NCBI RefSeq assembly: GCF_029027585.1
Contig: NZ_CP093397.1
Span: 558,001 to 622,000, forward strand
DNA: 64,000 bases
Reading direction: 5' to 3'
Source of the DNA: Sulfurimonas sp.
Lineage (GTDB): Bacteria; Campylobacterota; Campylobacteria; Campylobacterales; Sulfurimonadaceae
Of the stretch, positions 8,582 to 16,878 are shown piece after piece. The stretch's first letter is position 1, and each line of letters opens with the position of its first letter. A program made the position numbers and the translations under genes. The notes beneath the pieces were generated by a model. It did no database searches, was not told the origin of the DNA, and was given only the letters and a program-made list of their open reading frames with translations.

Positions 8582-9437
8582 ACTTTCTAGCATCTATGGC
8601 TAGATATCTTTGTAACATACTTCCATTTCCACTTACTCCACCGCTATGAATATATAATATTTCTTCTTTAGTTTGACTCAAAAGAGCCTCCCACATAGCT
8701 GGTGCATAAAGTAAATCAAACTCTATACCTGCATCTAGTAGTTTTTTATATATTACATAAAATTCTGGATATGGCTTTGCAAAATGATACTTTTTCTTAG
8801 GCTCTAAAATAATTAAATTTTTTGGTATTTCTTCTAAAGCTTGCATCTGAGTTTTTAAATACCCTACATCTCCAACACAAGGTGTTGTATATACTTTATA
8901 CTCAGGTAAAGAAAGAGCCAAAAAAAGAGCCGTAGTACCTGTTCCTGATGGTGTTGCTAGTGATTTTACAGATAAGTTCGCAGCTCTTATCTCTTGTGCT
9001 AAAACTTCTAAACCTTTTTTTGCTTCTTGAACTGCTCCACCTTGTTCTATGATAAATGTTTTAGCATCTATACTAACTCTCAAAGAAGATATAAAATCTC
9101 GATATAAACTATGCTCTATCTCAATATGCTTCATACCTAAAGTGATAGAATTAAAATAGTTTCCTACTGATGAGAGTTTTTGAGTTTTACTTATTGGTTT
9201 TGAGTAGTAAATAAACTCCCAAGCCTTTTCTTTACACATTGCAGCAATAGCGAGCATTGCATTTGACTGAGTTCCACCATAAGAGATTATTTTATCTATT
9301 TTATCAGGTGTAGTTTTTAAAAGAGTATAAAGTTTTCTATATTTGTTTCCCGCGAGATATGGGTCTATTAAGTCATCTCTTTTAACAAGAAATTTTCTTG
9401 CATCTACACTTAGTTCAGATATCGGAGAATTTTTCAT
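8571..9437 (-). CDS. PLP-dependent ACC deaminase / D-cysteine desulfhydrase family enzyme
   Basis: 288 residues of fold-type II PLP enzyme. LVKRDDLIDPYLAGNKYRKL carries the probable Schiff-base Lys (GNKYRKL). YGGTQSNA is the SxN substrate/cofactor loop, SGTGTTALF the phosphate-binding loop and IHSGGVSG the C-terminal motif. Family members deaminate 1-aminocyclopropane-1-carboxylate or split D-cysteine to pyruvate, ammonia and sulfide; the latter is more likely in a non-plant-associated bacterium, but specificity is not resolved. The start has a strong AAGGAG site 8-9 bases upstream. At 288 residues it is somewhat shorter than E. coli DcyD. Confidence 0.82.
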   Translation of the reverse strand: MKNSPISELSVDARKFLVKRDDLIDPYLAGNKYRKLYTLLKTTPDKIDKIISYGGTQSNAMLAIAAMCKEKAWEFIYYSKPISKTQKLSSVGNYFNSITLGMKHIEIEHSLYRDFISSLRVSIDAKTFIIEQGGAVQEAKKGLEVLAQEIRAANLSVKSLATPSGTGTTALFLALSLPEYKVYTTPCVGDVGYLKTQMQALEEIPKNLIILEPKKKYHFAKPYPEFYVIYKKLLDAGIEFDLLYAPAMWEALLSQTKEEILYIHSGGVSGNGSMLQRYLAIDARKSNL

Positions 9438-9496
9438 TGCTAAACTCCTTAATCATTGTGTGTTTTTTAAACCAACCTAATTATCAACCATGTAGT

Positions 9497-10333
9497 TTAT
9501 TTGATTGTTGCCTTTTTTTCTAACTTTTGCATTTTGCTTTGCATTACAGATTTGAATTTTTCAGCTTTTAGCCTTTTTTCTATAAAAGACTTTACTTCTG
9601 TAAAAGCTAAGATTTTTTTAGCTTTTTTATCTTCTATATAAATTACATGAAATCCTGCTTGTGTTTGCACAGGCTCTTTTGACATAGTTCCTACTCTCAT
9701 GCTAAATGCTGCATCGTTAAATGCTGGAAACATTCTACCGCGAGCGAAATAGTTTAAATCTCCCCCTCTAGGTCCACTTGGTCCTATTGATTTTGATTTT
9801 GCCACTTCTATAAACTTAGCTTTTAGTTCAGCTCCCTTAAAAGATTTAAGCTCTTTTATAACTGCCTCTGCTTCTGATTTTGTTTTTACTAAAACATGAC
9901 GAGCATGAACACTCTCTTTTTCATAAAACTCTTCTTTATTTTTATCATAATAACTTTTCAACTCTTTATTTGAAACTTTTATACTGTCATGAAGATTTTC
10001 TTGCCAAATTTTGATTGCTAATTGTTTTTTTATATTTTCTTGAACTTTTTTATACTCATCTTTAAATTTTTTAGATTTCATTACCCCTGTTTTTTTAGCA
10101 TCACCATAAATCAATTCTTTTGCTATTAACTCTTGTAAAAATTGTTGTCCTAATTTAGCTTGTTTTTCTGCTGGAACTTGGTTGAATCCACCTTTTGTAG
10201 CATTCATCAAACCTTCATAAACATCTTTTTGTGTAATTTTTGTTCCATTAACAGTAACAATAGTGTTTGCACTAACAAGTGTAGAAGCAAATAATAATGC
10301 AGTAAAAATTTTAGTTATTTTTGTCATTTTCAT
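9497..10333 (-). CDS. Periplasmic peptidyl-prolyl cis-trans isomerase, PpiC/SurA type (PEB4-like)
   Basis: About 278 residues. The start is taken at the ATG at 10331-10333, which has AAAGGA 9 bases upstream; an upstream in-frame start lacks one. The signal peptide is MKMTKITKIFTALLFASTLVSA. A helical SurA-N-like chaperone region (about 25-125) precedes a parvulin domain (about 128-235: VHARHVLVKTKSEA, GPSGPRGGDLNYFARGRMFPAF, GFHVIYIEDKK). Campylobacter PEB4 and H. pylori HP0175 have this layout and assist outer-membrane protein folding. It stands alone between the PLP gene and the hybrid kinase, all on the minus strand. Confidence 0.88.
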   Translation of the reverse strand: MKMTKITKIFTALLFASTLVSANTIVTVNGTKITQKDVYEGLMNATKGGFNQVPAEKQAKLGQQFLQELIAKELIYGDAKKTGVMKSKKFKDEYKKVQENIKKQLAIKIWQENLHDSIKVSNKELKSYYDKNKEEFYEKESVHARHVLVKTKSEAEAVIKELKSFKGAELKAKFIEVAKSKSIGPSGPRGGDLNYFARGRMFPAFNDAAFSMRVGTMSKEPVQTQAGFHVIYIEDKKAKKILAFTEVKSFIEKRLKAEKFKSVMQSKMQKLEKKATIK

Positions 10334-10385
10334 AATATATATTCCTTTTAGATTCAAAATTCTAATAGCTTTATATTAACCATTA

Positions 10386-12323
10386 TTAAACAGATGAAAC
10401 TCTAAGGTATTTATGAAGCATATTTTCCAATATTGCTCTGTTTAAAGGCTTCGCCATATAGTCATCTAAACCTTCAAATAATAGCATCTCTTTATCTCCC
10501 TGCATAGCCATTGCCGTTAGCGCGATTATTGGTGTTTTTTCATTTTTGTTTATCTTTTGTTTTATCTCTTTTGTCGCAATAATACCATTTTTTTCTGGCA
10601 TATCAATATCCATAAATATAATATCAAAATTCTTTTTTTCACACATATCTACAGCTTCATTTCCATTAGATGCAGTAAAAACTTTTACATCATACTCTTT
10701 AAGAAGTATGTTCATTAATTTTTGATTTATAAAGTTATCTTCAACAACCAATGCATTAATATTTTTTTGCATAATATTTTTAGTTTGAATTTTTACTACT
10801 TTATCTTCTTTGTAAATTAAATTTAGTTGTTTCGCAACAACACTTGCTAAAAGTGGTTTTCTAAAAACTTCATCTACAATATGTGTAAATTTTGTTTGTA
10901 GTTTTTCATCTTCTTCTAAAAATAAAATAACAGCAGTTTTTTTAGAGTATGCACCTAACTCAAGCATCCATGTAGAATCTTTTTTATTTGCAATTACATA
11001 AAGTGTTTGGATGCCATCATATACTTTTTCATCTAAAATATTTGATTTTACAACATCAATAGCAAAAGAGCGAAGATATATAGTTAAAAAGTTGGCTTCA
11101 TCAACTCTTTTAGGGTCAAGTAGTAAAATTTTAACTCTTTTTTTACTCATCATTTTATATGCTTGACCTTTAGCATCTTTAAAATTTAATGTAAAATTAA
11201 AATAACTTCCATAACCTTCTTCACTTTGAATTTTAAGCTCAGAACCAAGTAAATTCACCAAACCATGTGACAAACTAAGCCCTATTCCTAATCTCTCATC
11301 AGCTTGTGTTCCAGCATTAAAAGGTTCAGTTATAAGTGCTATGTGCTCATTTGCTATACCTTTTCCATTGTCCTTCACACTGAAACCTATACTACATCCG
11401 CCTTTAAGATGTTTTTTTAGTAACTTAACTTCAACTATAATTCTTCCACCTTTTGAAGTGAATTTAATAGCATTTTGAATAAGAGAATTCATAACTTGTT
11501 TTATTTTTCCAAAATCAGCCTTTAACTCCGTTGGAAGTTTAGGGTCTATAAAAGCAAAAAGGTTTATACCCTTATCTTTAGCAAAAGATGAGTAGTTGTA
11601 AGCTATTTTTTCCATCTCTACAGAAATATTAAAAACAGATGGATTTAACTTCAACCTACCTCCTTGCATCTGAGAAAGGTCTAAAAGTGTTTCTATATTT
11701 GACATTAAGTTTCGTGAAGAACGGTTTATCATATTCAAATATTCAGTTTGTGTTTTGTTAAGATTTGTTTGCTCAAAGAGCTCAATAAAACCAAGTATTC
11801 CGTTCATTGGAGTTCTAAATTCATGACCTATGTTTGATAAAAATCTTGACTTTAATTTTTCAACTTCTTTAATTTTTAGTTTTGAAAGTTCAAGTTTAGT
11901 AATATCTTCTAACTCTACTATATAAAATTCTCTTGAACTTTCTAAACTATGACATTTTGCATTTATTGTTAATATCTCATTATCTGTATTTAAAATAGTT
12001 ATGTGGTAACCATCTTTTTTGTATTTTTTTATATAATCTAGCCAACTTTTATCATCTTGTGTAAAAATTTCTTCACTTTCATTTAAAAATAATTCTCTTA
12101 CACTTTCATATTTTGAACGAAAATCTTCTATATCTGTAAGTCCAAATGTATTAAAAAAAAGTTTATTTGCTCCTATCCAGCCAGCCTCTTTTGTAAAAAA
12201 AAGCATCATTGAACTGTTTGAGTCAACTATCTCCCAAATCAATTCTTTTGTAAAATAACTACTATAATGATTTAACTCTTTAACTTGAGGCTTTTGTTTT
12301 TGAAAAAATGAAAAAATACCCAT
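10386..12323 (-). CDS. Hybrid sensor histidine kinase with degenerate and intact receiver domains
   Basis: 645 residues, no clear membrane segment, so probably cytosolic. A PAS-like region (about 30-140) is followed by HisKA with SNIGHEFRTPMNG (phospho-His 167) and an HATPase_c with IQNAIKF, VKDNGKGI and RLGIGLSLSHGL. A second alpha/beta region (about 395-500, VKILLLDPKRVDEANF) resembles a receiver but has no obvious phospho-acceptor Asp. A C-terminal receiver has VVEDN, the acceptor Asp in FMDIDMPEKNG (about 572) and a conserved Lys in MAKPL. The signal and target are unknown. AAAGG precedes the start. Confidence 0.88.
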   Translation of the reverse strand: MGIFSFFQKQKPQVKELNHYSSYFTKELIWEIVDSNSSMMLFFTKEAGWIGANKLFFNTFGLTDIEDFRSKYESVRELFLNESEEIFTQDDKSWLDYIKKYKKDGYHITILNTDNEILTINAKCHSLESSREFYIVELEDITKLELSKLKIKEVEKLKSRFLSNIGHEFRTPMNGILGFIELFEQTNLNKTQTEYLNMINRSSRNLMSNIETLLDLSQMQGGRLKLNPSVFNISVEMEKIAYNYSSFAKDKGINLFAFIDPKLPTELKADFGKIKQVMNSLIQNAIKFTSKGGRIIVEVKLLKKHLKGGCSIGFSVKDNGKGIANEHIALITEPFNAGTQADERLGIGLSLSHGLVNLLGSELKIQSEEGYGSYFNFTLNFKDAKGQAYKMMSKKRVKILLLDPKRVDEANFLTIYLRSFAIDVVKSNILDEKVYDGIQTLYVIANKKDSTWMLELGAYSKKTAVILFLEEDEKLQTKFTHIVDEVFRKPLLASVVAKQLNLIYKEDKVVKIQTKNIMQKNINALVVEDNFINQKLMNILLKEYDVKVFTASNGNEAVDMCEKKNFDIIFMDIDMPEKNGIIATKEIKQKINKNEKTPIIALTAMAMQGDKEMLLFEGLDDYMAKPLNRAILENMLHKYLRVSSV

Positions 12324-12371
12324 TGTAATAACCTTTAAATTAATAATATTGATTATAACATATAACTTTGA

Positions 12372-12377
12372 TAAACT
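12372..12377 (+). promoter_or_regulatory. Putative -10 box of nth, giving a leaderless transcript
   Basis: TAAACT ends 6 bases before the nth ATG, and no Shine-Dalgarno-like sequence lies between. Transcription starting 6-7 bases after the -10 hexamer would begin at the start codon. One member of a set with the same geometry; inferred from spacing only. Confidence 0.4.
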
Positions 12378-12383
12378 ACGATT

Positions 12384-13025
12384 ATGAAAAAAGCAACAAA
12401 GAAAGAGATTTTAGAAATACACCAACTCTTCATAGATAAATATAGTGACGCTGTAACTGAGTTAGAATATAAAAATGCTTATGAGTTAGTTATAGCAGTT
12501 TCACTCTCAGCACAATGCACAGATAAGCGAGTAAATATACTAACTCCTAAACTATTTGAAAAATACCCAAACACACATGAACTAGCAAACGCTAACATAG
12601 CTGATGTAAAAGCTCTCATAAATACTTGTTCTTTTTTTAACAATAAAGCAAAAAATATTATTGCAATGGCAAAACGAGTTGAAGAAGTTTACAATGGCGA
12701 AATTCCAATGGATGCAAAAGAGTTAATAACTCTTGGTGGAGTTGGTCAAAAAACTGCAAATGTTGTGATGATAGAATACACAGGAGCGAATTTAATGGCA
12801 GTTGACACTCATGTCTTTCGTGTTTCACACAGACTTGGACTAAGTGATGATAAAACAGCCACTGCAACAGAGGCAACTTTAGTAAAAAAATTTAAAAATA
12901 ATCTTCATGCTCTTCATCAAGGTATGGTTCTTTTTGGTCGTTACATTTGTACTGCTAAAAATCCAAAATGCGAAGAATGCTTTTTAACAGAATTTTGTAA
13001 AACAACAAAAACTTTTAAGGTTTAG
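12384..13025 (+). CDS. nth: Endonuclease III (DNA glycosylase / AP lyase)
   Basis: 213 residues, normal length. It has the helix-hairpin-helix LITLGGVGQKTANVV with the catalytic Lys, the catalytic Asp in AVDTHVFRV, and a C-terminal 4Fe-4S cluster motif C-x6-C-x2-C-x5-C (CTAKNPKCEECFLTEFC). It excises oxidised pyrimidines and nicks the abasic site in base-excision repair. Diverges from the hybrid kinase; the small lipoprotein gene follows 26 bases later. No ribosome site is visible at the start, see the -10 entry. Confidence 0.96.
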   Translation: MKKATKKEILEIHQLFIDKYSDAVTELEYKNAYELVIAVSLSAQCTDKRVNILTPKLFEKYPNTHELANANIADVKALINTCSFFNNKAKNIIAMAKRVEEVYNGEIPMDAKELITLGGVGQKTANVVMIEYTGANLMAVDTHVFRVSHRLGLSDDKTATATEATLVKKFKNNLHALHQGMVLFGRYICTAKNPKCEECFLTEFCKTTKTFKV

Positions 13026-13051
13026 GGAATAAGAATTGCTAGAACTTAAGT

Positions 13052-13291
13052 ATGATTAAAACATTACTACTTACTCTTATAGCAATTTTTCTAACTGGGT
13101 GTGTAAATAAACATGGTATTTCTGCAAAATACTACAGCGAATGTAAAGAGTACTATGACCTTCAAGGCTACTACCATAAAGAGTGTGGAGAAGATGATAT
13201 AGTTACTTATAAAGCGATTGGCGAAACTGCTGGAAAAGTTGTAGATATATGGACAGGAAAAAAAGAAAAACCTAAAGGTAATGTTTGGTAA
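13052..13291 (+). CDS. Small putative lipoprotein
   Basis: 79 residues. The N-terminus is a lipoprotein signal (MIKTLLLTLIAIFLTGCVNK) with a good lipobox LTGC, so the mature, lipidated protein begins at Cys17. The mature part is short, Tyr-rich and contains two further Cys (SECKEYYDL, HKECGEDD) that could form a disulfide. I do not recognise a family. It follows nth closely and its 3' end converges on cmoA with only 6 bases between. Confidence 0.7.
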   Translation: MIKTLLLTLIAIFLTGCVNKHGISAKYYSECKEYYDLQGYYHKECGEDDIVTYKAIGETAGKVVDIWTGKKEKPKGNVW

Positions 13292-13297
13292 TAAAAC

Positions 13298-14005
13298 TTA
13301 CTTTATAGCTATAAAAGTTGCGAAATTTGCCCACCTAAAAACCACTTCACAATGAGAAAAACCACAATTTTTTGCCATTTTTATATTTTCTTCTTCACTA
13401 TATGGAACTAAAACATTTTCCAAGGCTTCTCTTTTTTGCATGATTTCATACTCTGAATACCCTTTCTCTTTTTTAAAGTCATAGTAACACTCAATAAGGT
13501 CAATGTTGAGTTTAGAGTGATGAGAAATAACCTTTTCACTAAAAATAAAGATTCCTCCTTTCTTTAGTGTAGATGCTATCTTTTTTACAAGTTCTTCTCG
13601 TACTAATGGACGAATAAATTGTAGAGTATAGTTACTTACAAATACATCGGCTTCTTTATAGTCATACTCTAATATATCAGCATTTTTAAGTTCTATTTTA
13701 GCACCAAGAGCCTGGCACTTTTTTTTAGCTTGTTCTAGCATCGCTTCAGAGTTATCAAGTCCAACTAAAGTTGCTTTGCACTCAAGCTTTCTATTAATGT
13801 TTAAAAGTAAAGATGCAGTTGATGAGCCTAAGTCGTAAAGAATAGAGCCATCTTTTAAATGCTTAAGTGCAAAAAATTCTGTAATCTTTTGACTCTCTTT
13901 ATAAAAAGGAACACTTCGCTCAAGCATATCATCAAAAACTGCTGCTACTTCTTCATCAAACTCAAATTGTTTTTTTATTGGTTTTGTAAAAACTTTATCA
14001 TTCAT
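13298..14005 (-). CDS. cmoA: Carboxy-S-adenosyl-L-methionine synthase CmoA
   Basis: 235 residues. SAM-dependent methyltransferase fold with motif [16 protein letters not shown], the acidic loop [13 protein letters not shown], and the CmoA-typical N-terminus ([20 protein letters not shown]) and NYTLQFI segment. CmoA makes carboxy-SAM from SAM and prephenate for 5-carboxymethoxyuridine formation at the tRNA wobble base. Its usual partner cmoB is not in the window. The ATG is 6 bases behind TAAAAT with no ribosome site, so its mRNA may be leaderless. Confidence 0.92.
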   Translation of the reverse strand: MNDKVFTKPIKKQFEFDEEVAAVFDDMLERSVPFYKESQKITEFFALKHLKDGSILYDLGSSTASLLLNINRKLECKATLVGLDNSEAMLEQAKKKCQALGAKIELKNADILEYDYKEADVFVSNYTLQFIRPLVREELVKKIASTLKKGGIFIFSEKVISHHSKLNIDLIECYYDFKKEKGYSEYEIMQKREALENVLVPYSEEENIKMAKNCGFSHCEVVFRWANFATFIAIK

Positions 14006-14011
14006 AAATGT

Positions 14012-14025
14012 ATTTTAGCTAAAAT
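14012..14025. promoter_or_regulatory. Palindromic divergent promoter element between cmoA and the 113-residue gene
   Basis: ATTTTAGCTAAAAT is a perfect 14-base palindrome. Each strand presents TAAAAT as a possible -10 box: for cmoA it ends 6 bases before the ATG (leaderless); for the rightward gene it would start transcription around 14032, with a short leader carrying GAGAAG. The two polymerases would compete for the same bases. Inferred from sequence alone. Confidence 0.45.
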
Positions 14026-14051
14026 GTCAAAAAAATAAAATCGAGAAGATA

Positions 14052-14393
14052 ATGAACCTAGATATATCAACATGGATGATGATTTTTTTTATAATTTCTT
14101 TAGTAGCGAGTATGTGGAAAATATACGCTTTTTTACCTAACAAAGAGTTAGCGGATGATGACACAACTGAGGCTTCCCAAGAAGAGCTGAAAATATTAAT
14201 GCTAAAAGTTATAAAAAGTTCAGATGCCAACTTAAAAGCAAATGATTTATATAAAAAAATGCGTAGTGATAAAGATTTTGATGAAAAACATTTCTGGAGA
14301 TTTAATCAAAACAGATTAAACCAACTTCTAAATCAACACTATTTAGAAAATCCAGATGTTTTTAGCATAGAAGATATTTATAAAACTATTTAA
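14052..14393 (+). CDS. Small membrane-anchored protein of unknown function
   Basis: 113 residues. A single N-terminal hydrophobic helix (about 7-28, WMMIFFIISLVASMWKIYAF) is followed by an acidic linker (ELADDDTTEASQEE) and a charged helical domain with regularly spaced Leu/Phe (LKANDLYKKMRSDKDF, FNQNRLNQLLNQHYL) that could be a small winged-helix-like fold. Type II anchor with a cytosolic domain is likely. No family recognised. GAGAAG lies 5 bases before the ATG. The 3' end overlaps the converging fbaA stop by 4 bases. Confidence 0.65.
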   Translation: MNLDISTWMMIFFIISLVASMWKIYAFLPNKELADDDTTEASQEELKILMLKVIKSSDANLKANDLYKKMRSDKDFDEKHFWRFNQNRLNQLLNQHYLENPDVFSIEDIYKTI

Positions 14394-15469
14394 TTTCTAT
14401 CCATCGCATTCAAGTCTTTAAAAGCAACTTCAACACGAGATACTAAACTAAGTTGTCCAGCTCTCAACCATTTTCTTGGGTCGTAATATTTTTTGTTTGG
14501 TTTATCTTCGCCATCAGGGTTTCCGATTTGACCTTGAAGATAAGCATTATTTTTTTCTACATACTCTTTAGTTCCTACCCAAGTTGCCCATTGAGTATCT
14601 GTGTCGATATTCATCTTTATGACACCATAACCAATAGCTTCGCTAATCTCTGAAGGAAGAGAACCTGAACCACCGTGAAACACAAAGTTTACAGGTTTAG
14701 CATCTGTAGCAAATTTTTCTGATATATATTTTTGAGAATTATCTAAGATGCTTGGAGTTAATGATACATTTCCTGGTTTATAAACACCATGAACATTACC
14801 AAATGAAGCGGCTATTGTAAAATGAGGAGATACTTCATTTAATTCTTTGTAAGCAAATGCTACATCTTCTGGTTGAGTATATAAAAGTGAATTGTCAATA
14901 TTTGTATTATCTACTCCATCTTCTTCACCACCAGTACAACCTAGCTCTATCTCTATGCTCATATCTATTTTGCTCATTCGCTCTAAATATTTTTTACAAG
15001 TGCTAATATTTTCTTCTAAAGGCTCTTCTGAAAGGTCTAGCATATGAGATGAATACAAAGCTTTTCCCGTATGATTAAAATGTTTTTCACCAGCATCTAG
15101 CAAAGCATCTATCCAAGGAAGAAGTTTTTTTGCTGCATGGTCTGTATGAAGGATAACAGCAACACCATAAGCAACTGCCATTTGATGGACATATTTAGCA
15201 CCAGCGATAGCACCAACTATAGCTGCTCTTTCACCTTCATTACTTAAACCTTTTCCAGCAAAATAAGATGCTCCACCATTACTAAACTGAATTATTACAG
15301 GAGAGTTTACTTTCTTTGCAGCTTCTAAAATCCCATTGATAGAATCAGTTGAGATTACGTTTACAGCAGGTATAGCAAAACCTTGCTCTTTAGCCATGTC
15401 ATACACATTTTGAACATCATCTCCAAAAAGAACACCTGCTTTTACAATATCAAATACGCCTTTGCTCAT
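14390..15469 (-). CDS. fbaA: Class II fructose-bisphosphate aldolase
   Basis: 359 residues, class IIA length (E. coli FbaA is 359). Zn-binding and catalytic segments are visible: VILHTDHAAKKLLPWID, EIELGCTGGEEDG, FGNVHGVYKPGNV, FVFHGGSGS and INIDTDTQWA-type (MNIDTDTQWATW). It interconverts fructose-1,6-bisphosphate and dihydroxyacetone phosphate plus glyceraldehyde-3-phosphate, in gluconeogenesis/glycolysis. AGGAAG precedes the ATG, and a TATAAT (minus strand, 15501-15506) lies 32 bases upstream as the likely -10 box. Confidence 0.96.
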   Translation of the reverse strand: MSKGVFDIVKAGVLFGDDVQNVYDMAKEQGFAIPAVNVISTDSINGILEAAKKVNSPVIIQFSNGGASYFAGKGLSNEGERAAIVGAIAGAKYVHQMAVAYGVAVILHTDHAAKKLLPWIDALLDAGEKHFNHTGKALYSSHMLDLSEEPLEENISTCKKYLERMSKIDMSIEIELGCTGGEEDGVDNTNIDNSLLYTQPEDVAFAYKELNEVSPHFTIAASFGNVHGVYKPGNVSLTPSILDNSQKYISEKFATDAKPVNFVFHGGSGSLPSEISEAIGYGVIKMNIDTDTQWATWVGTKEYVEKNNAYLQGQIGNPDGEDKPNKKYYDPRKWLRAGQLSLVSRVEVAFKDLNAMDRN

Positions 15470-15545
15470 AATACTTCCTAAGTTTTAATTGGGTCATTAT
15501 ATTATAAGCTTTATTTGAAATAACTTTGTTATAAACTTTTTATGA

Positions 15546-15551
15546 TAAAAT
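15546..15551 (+). promoter_or_regulatory. Putative -10 box of the cyclase-like gene (leaderless)
   Basis: TAAAAT ends 6 bases before the ATG at 15558, with TCCTAT in between and no ribosome site. An alternative TATGAT begins at 15541. Either would give a leader of 0-5 bases. Inferred from spacing. Confidence 0.4.
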
Positions 15552-15557
15552 TCCTAT

Positions 15558-16211
15558 ATGCCTAATAAACATACTAACGAATGGACTACAGACATTATTC
15601 TAATAGACATCATTAATTTTTCAAAATTAAAAGTAGCATCGCAGTTGGAAATTATAAATTTTCTAACACTTAGCTACAAAAAAATGATAAAAAAAATGTT
15701 GAAAAATTCTAATATGCAACTAAGTAATCTTATCCTTGGATATATTTCAACAGGTGATGGATTTTACTGCATATTGAACCCTAAACTAAAAGGGTATGGA
15801 ACTATTTTAGGCTTAAGTTTTAACTATTTTTCAGAGCATATAGGAAAAAAATTTTCCTACTTTGAAGGTCTTAGGATAGCTATACATACTGGTGAAATAT
15901 ATGAATTTATCGATATTTTGGGACATAAAAATTATATTGGAGATGGGCTAAACGATTGTGCTAGATATTTAGAAATAAAAGACTATACTATCTCAACCAT
16001 AATGGTTTCAAATATTGCTTATGATAATTTAAAGATTTTTCTAGATAAAAATCAAAAATTTAATACTCTGTTACTTAAGAGTGAGTTTAAATACTCATCG
16101 CCATATATTTTTCATGATAAACATGGAAGTAAAAAAGAAGGACGCCTTGTTTGGCTAAGAAAGGCTGGTATAATTACACCACCAGATATAAATTTTAATT
16201 CAATGCTTTAA
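15558..16211 (+). CDS. Single-domain class III nucleotide-cyclase-like protein
   Basis: 217 residues, soluble. The order of motifs follows the class III adenylate/guanylate cyclase catalytic domain. First metal Asp is in LIDIINFSK (Asp17), second in the STGDGFY hairpin (Asp67); LRIAIHTGE (105-113) matches the strand before the active site, and GDGLNDCARYL (128-138) has the transition-state Asn132 and Arg136. The position normally holding the adenine-selecting Lys is not Lys, so nucleotide preference is unclear and the protein could be inactive. No sensor or membrane domain is attached. First of a rightward set with a coiled-coil protein and a DUF342 protein. Confidence 0.7.
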   Translation: MPNKHTNEWTTDIILIDIINFSKLKVASQLEIINFLTLSYKKMIKKMLKNSNMQLSNLILGYISTGDGFYCILNPKLKGYGTILGLSFNYFSEHIGKKFSYFEGLRIAIHTGEIYEFIDILGHKNYIGDGLNDCARYLEIKDYTISTIMVSNIAYDNLKIFLDKNQKFNTLLLKSEFKYSSPYIFHDKHGSKKEGRLVWLRKAGIITPPDINFNSML

Positions 16212-16221
16212 AGGACTTTAT

Positions 16222-16863
16222 GTGAAGTTAACAATAAACGAATATTCAAAACAATTTAAAATGTCAAAAGAGATAATTAATTCAAAAATAAAATCTAAAA
16301 GAATAAACTATATTATCGAAGATTCTACAACTTACATAATAGTACCAGATGCTCCAATAAAACAAGAAGTAAAAACTGAAGTTCTTGTTGAAAAAGCATT
16401 GCCAGTAAGACCAAAGACAACTGTTGCAACTGTCATAGCGCTTTATCAAAGAGAAAACACTCAACTAAAAGAAAAAATCATGCAACTTGAATTAAAGGTA
16501 GATAAACTCATAGATGATAAAGAACAGATGCTTCGTGATGAACGCGATAAGATAGAACAACTTTACTCAAATAAAGACAAACAACTAAAAAGTATACTAG
16601 AACTTATAAATACTAAAATGATGGTAGAACTACCAAATGAAACTGTTCATGAAGTTGAACATTTAGAACAAAAAAAAATAAGTTTAGAGCTTGTAGAACT
16701 AAAAGAACATCTAAAAACTTTAAACCTAAAATCATATCAAAGAAAAATAATCAAGAGAAGATTTATAGCCGCTTATGATACTGATGAAAGAATATTGCAA
16801 AAAGATGGCAAACTTTATCTTGAATTTTCAAAACATGAATACAATGACTTACTTGCTATTTAA
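16222..16863 (+). CDS. Coiled-coil protein with a small N-terminal HTH-like domain (DUF3972-like)
   Basis: 213 residues starting at GTG (16222), with AAGGA six bases upstream. Residues 1-45 (LTINEYSKQFKMSKEIINSKI... YIIVPD) look like an excisionase/MerR-type helix-turn-helix followed by a strand. About 80-135 is a strongly charged heptad-repeat helix (LYQRENTQLKEKIMQLEL...) predicted to form a coiled coil, and the C-terminus is basic then acidic. The layout resembles the epsilonproteobacterial DUF3972 family, but this is an impression without a search. It sits 10 bases after the cyclase-like gene and 15 before the DUF342 gene, so one operon is likely. Confidence 0.65.
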   Translation: MKLTINEYSKQFKMSKEIINSKIKSKRINYIIEDSTTYIIVPDAPIKQEVKTEVLVEKALPVRPKTTVATVIALYQRENTQLKEKIMQLELKVDKLIDDKEQMLRDERDKIEQLYSNKDKQLKSILELINTKMMVELPNETVHEVEHLEQKKISLELVELKEHLKTLNLKSYQRKIIKRRFIAAYDTDERILQKDGKLYLEFSKHEYNDLLAI

Positions 16864-16878
16864 TTGGACGAATAATCA

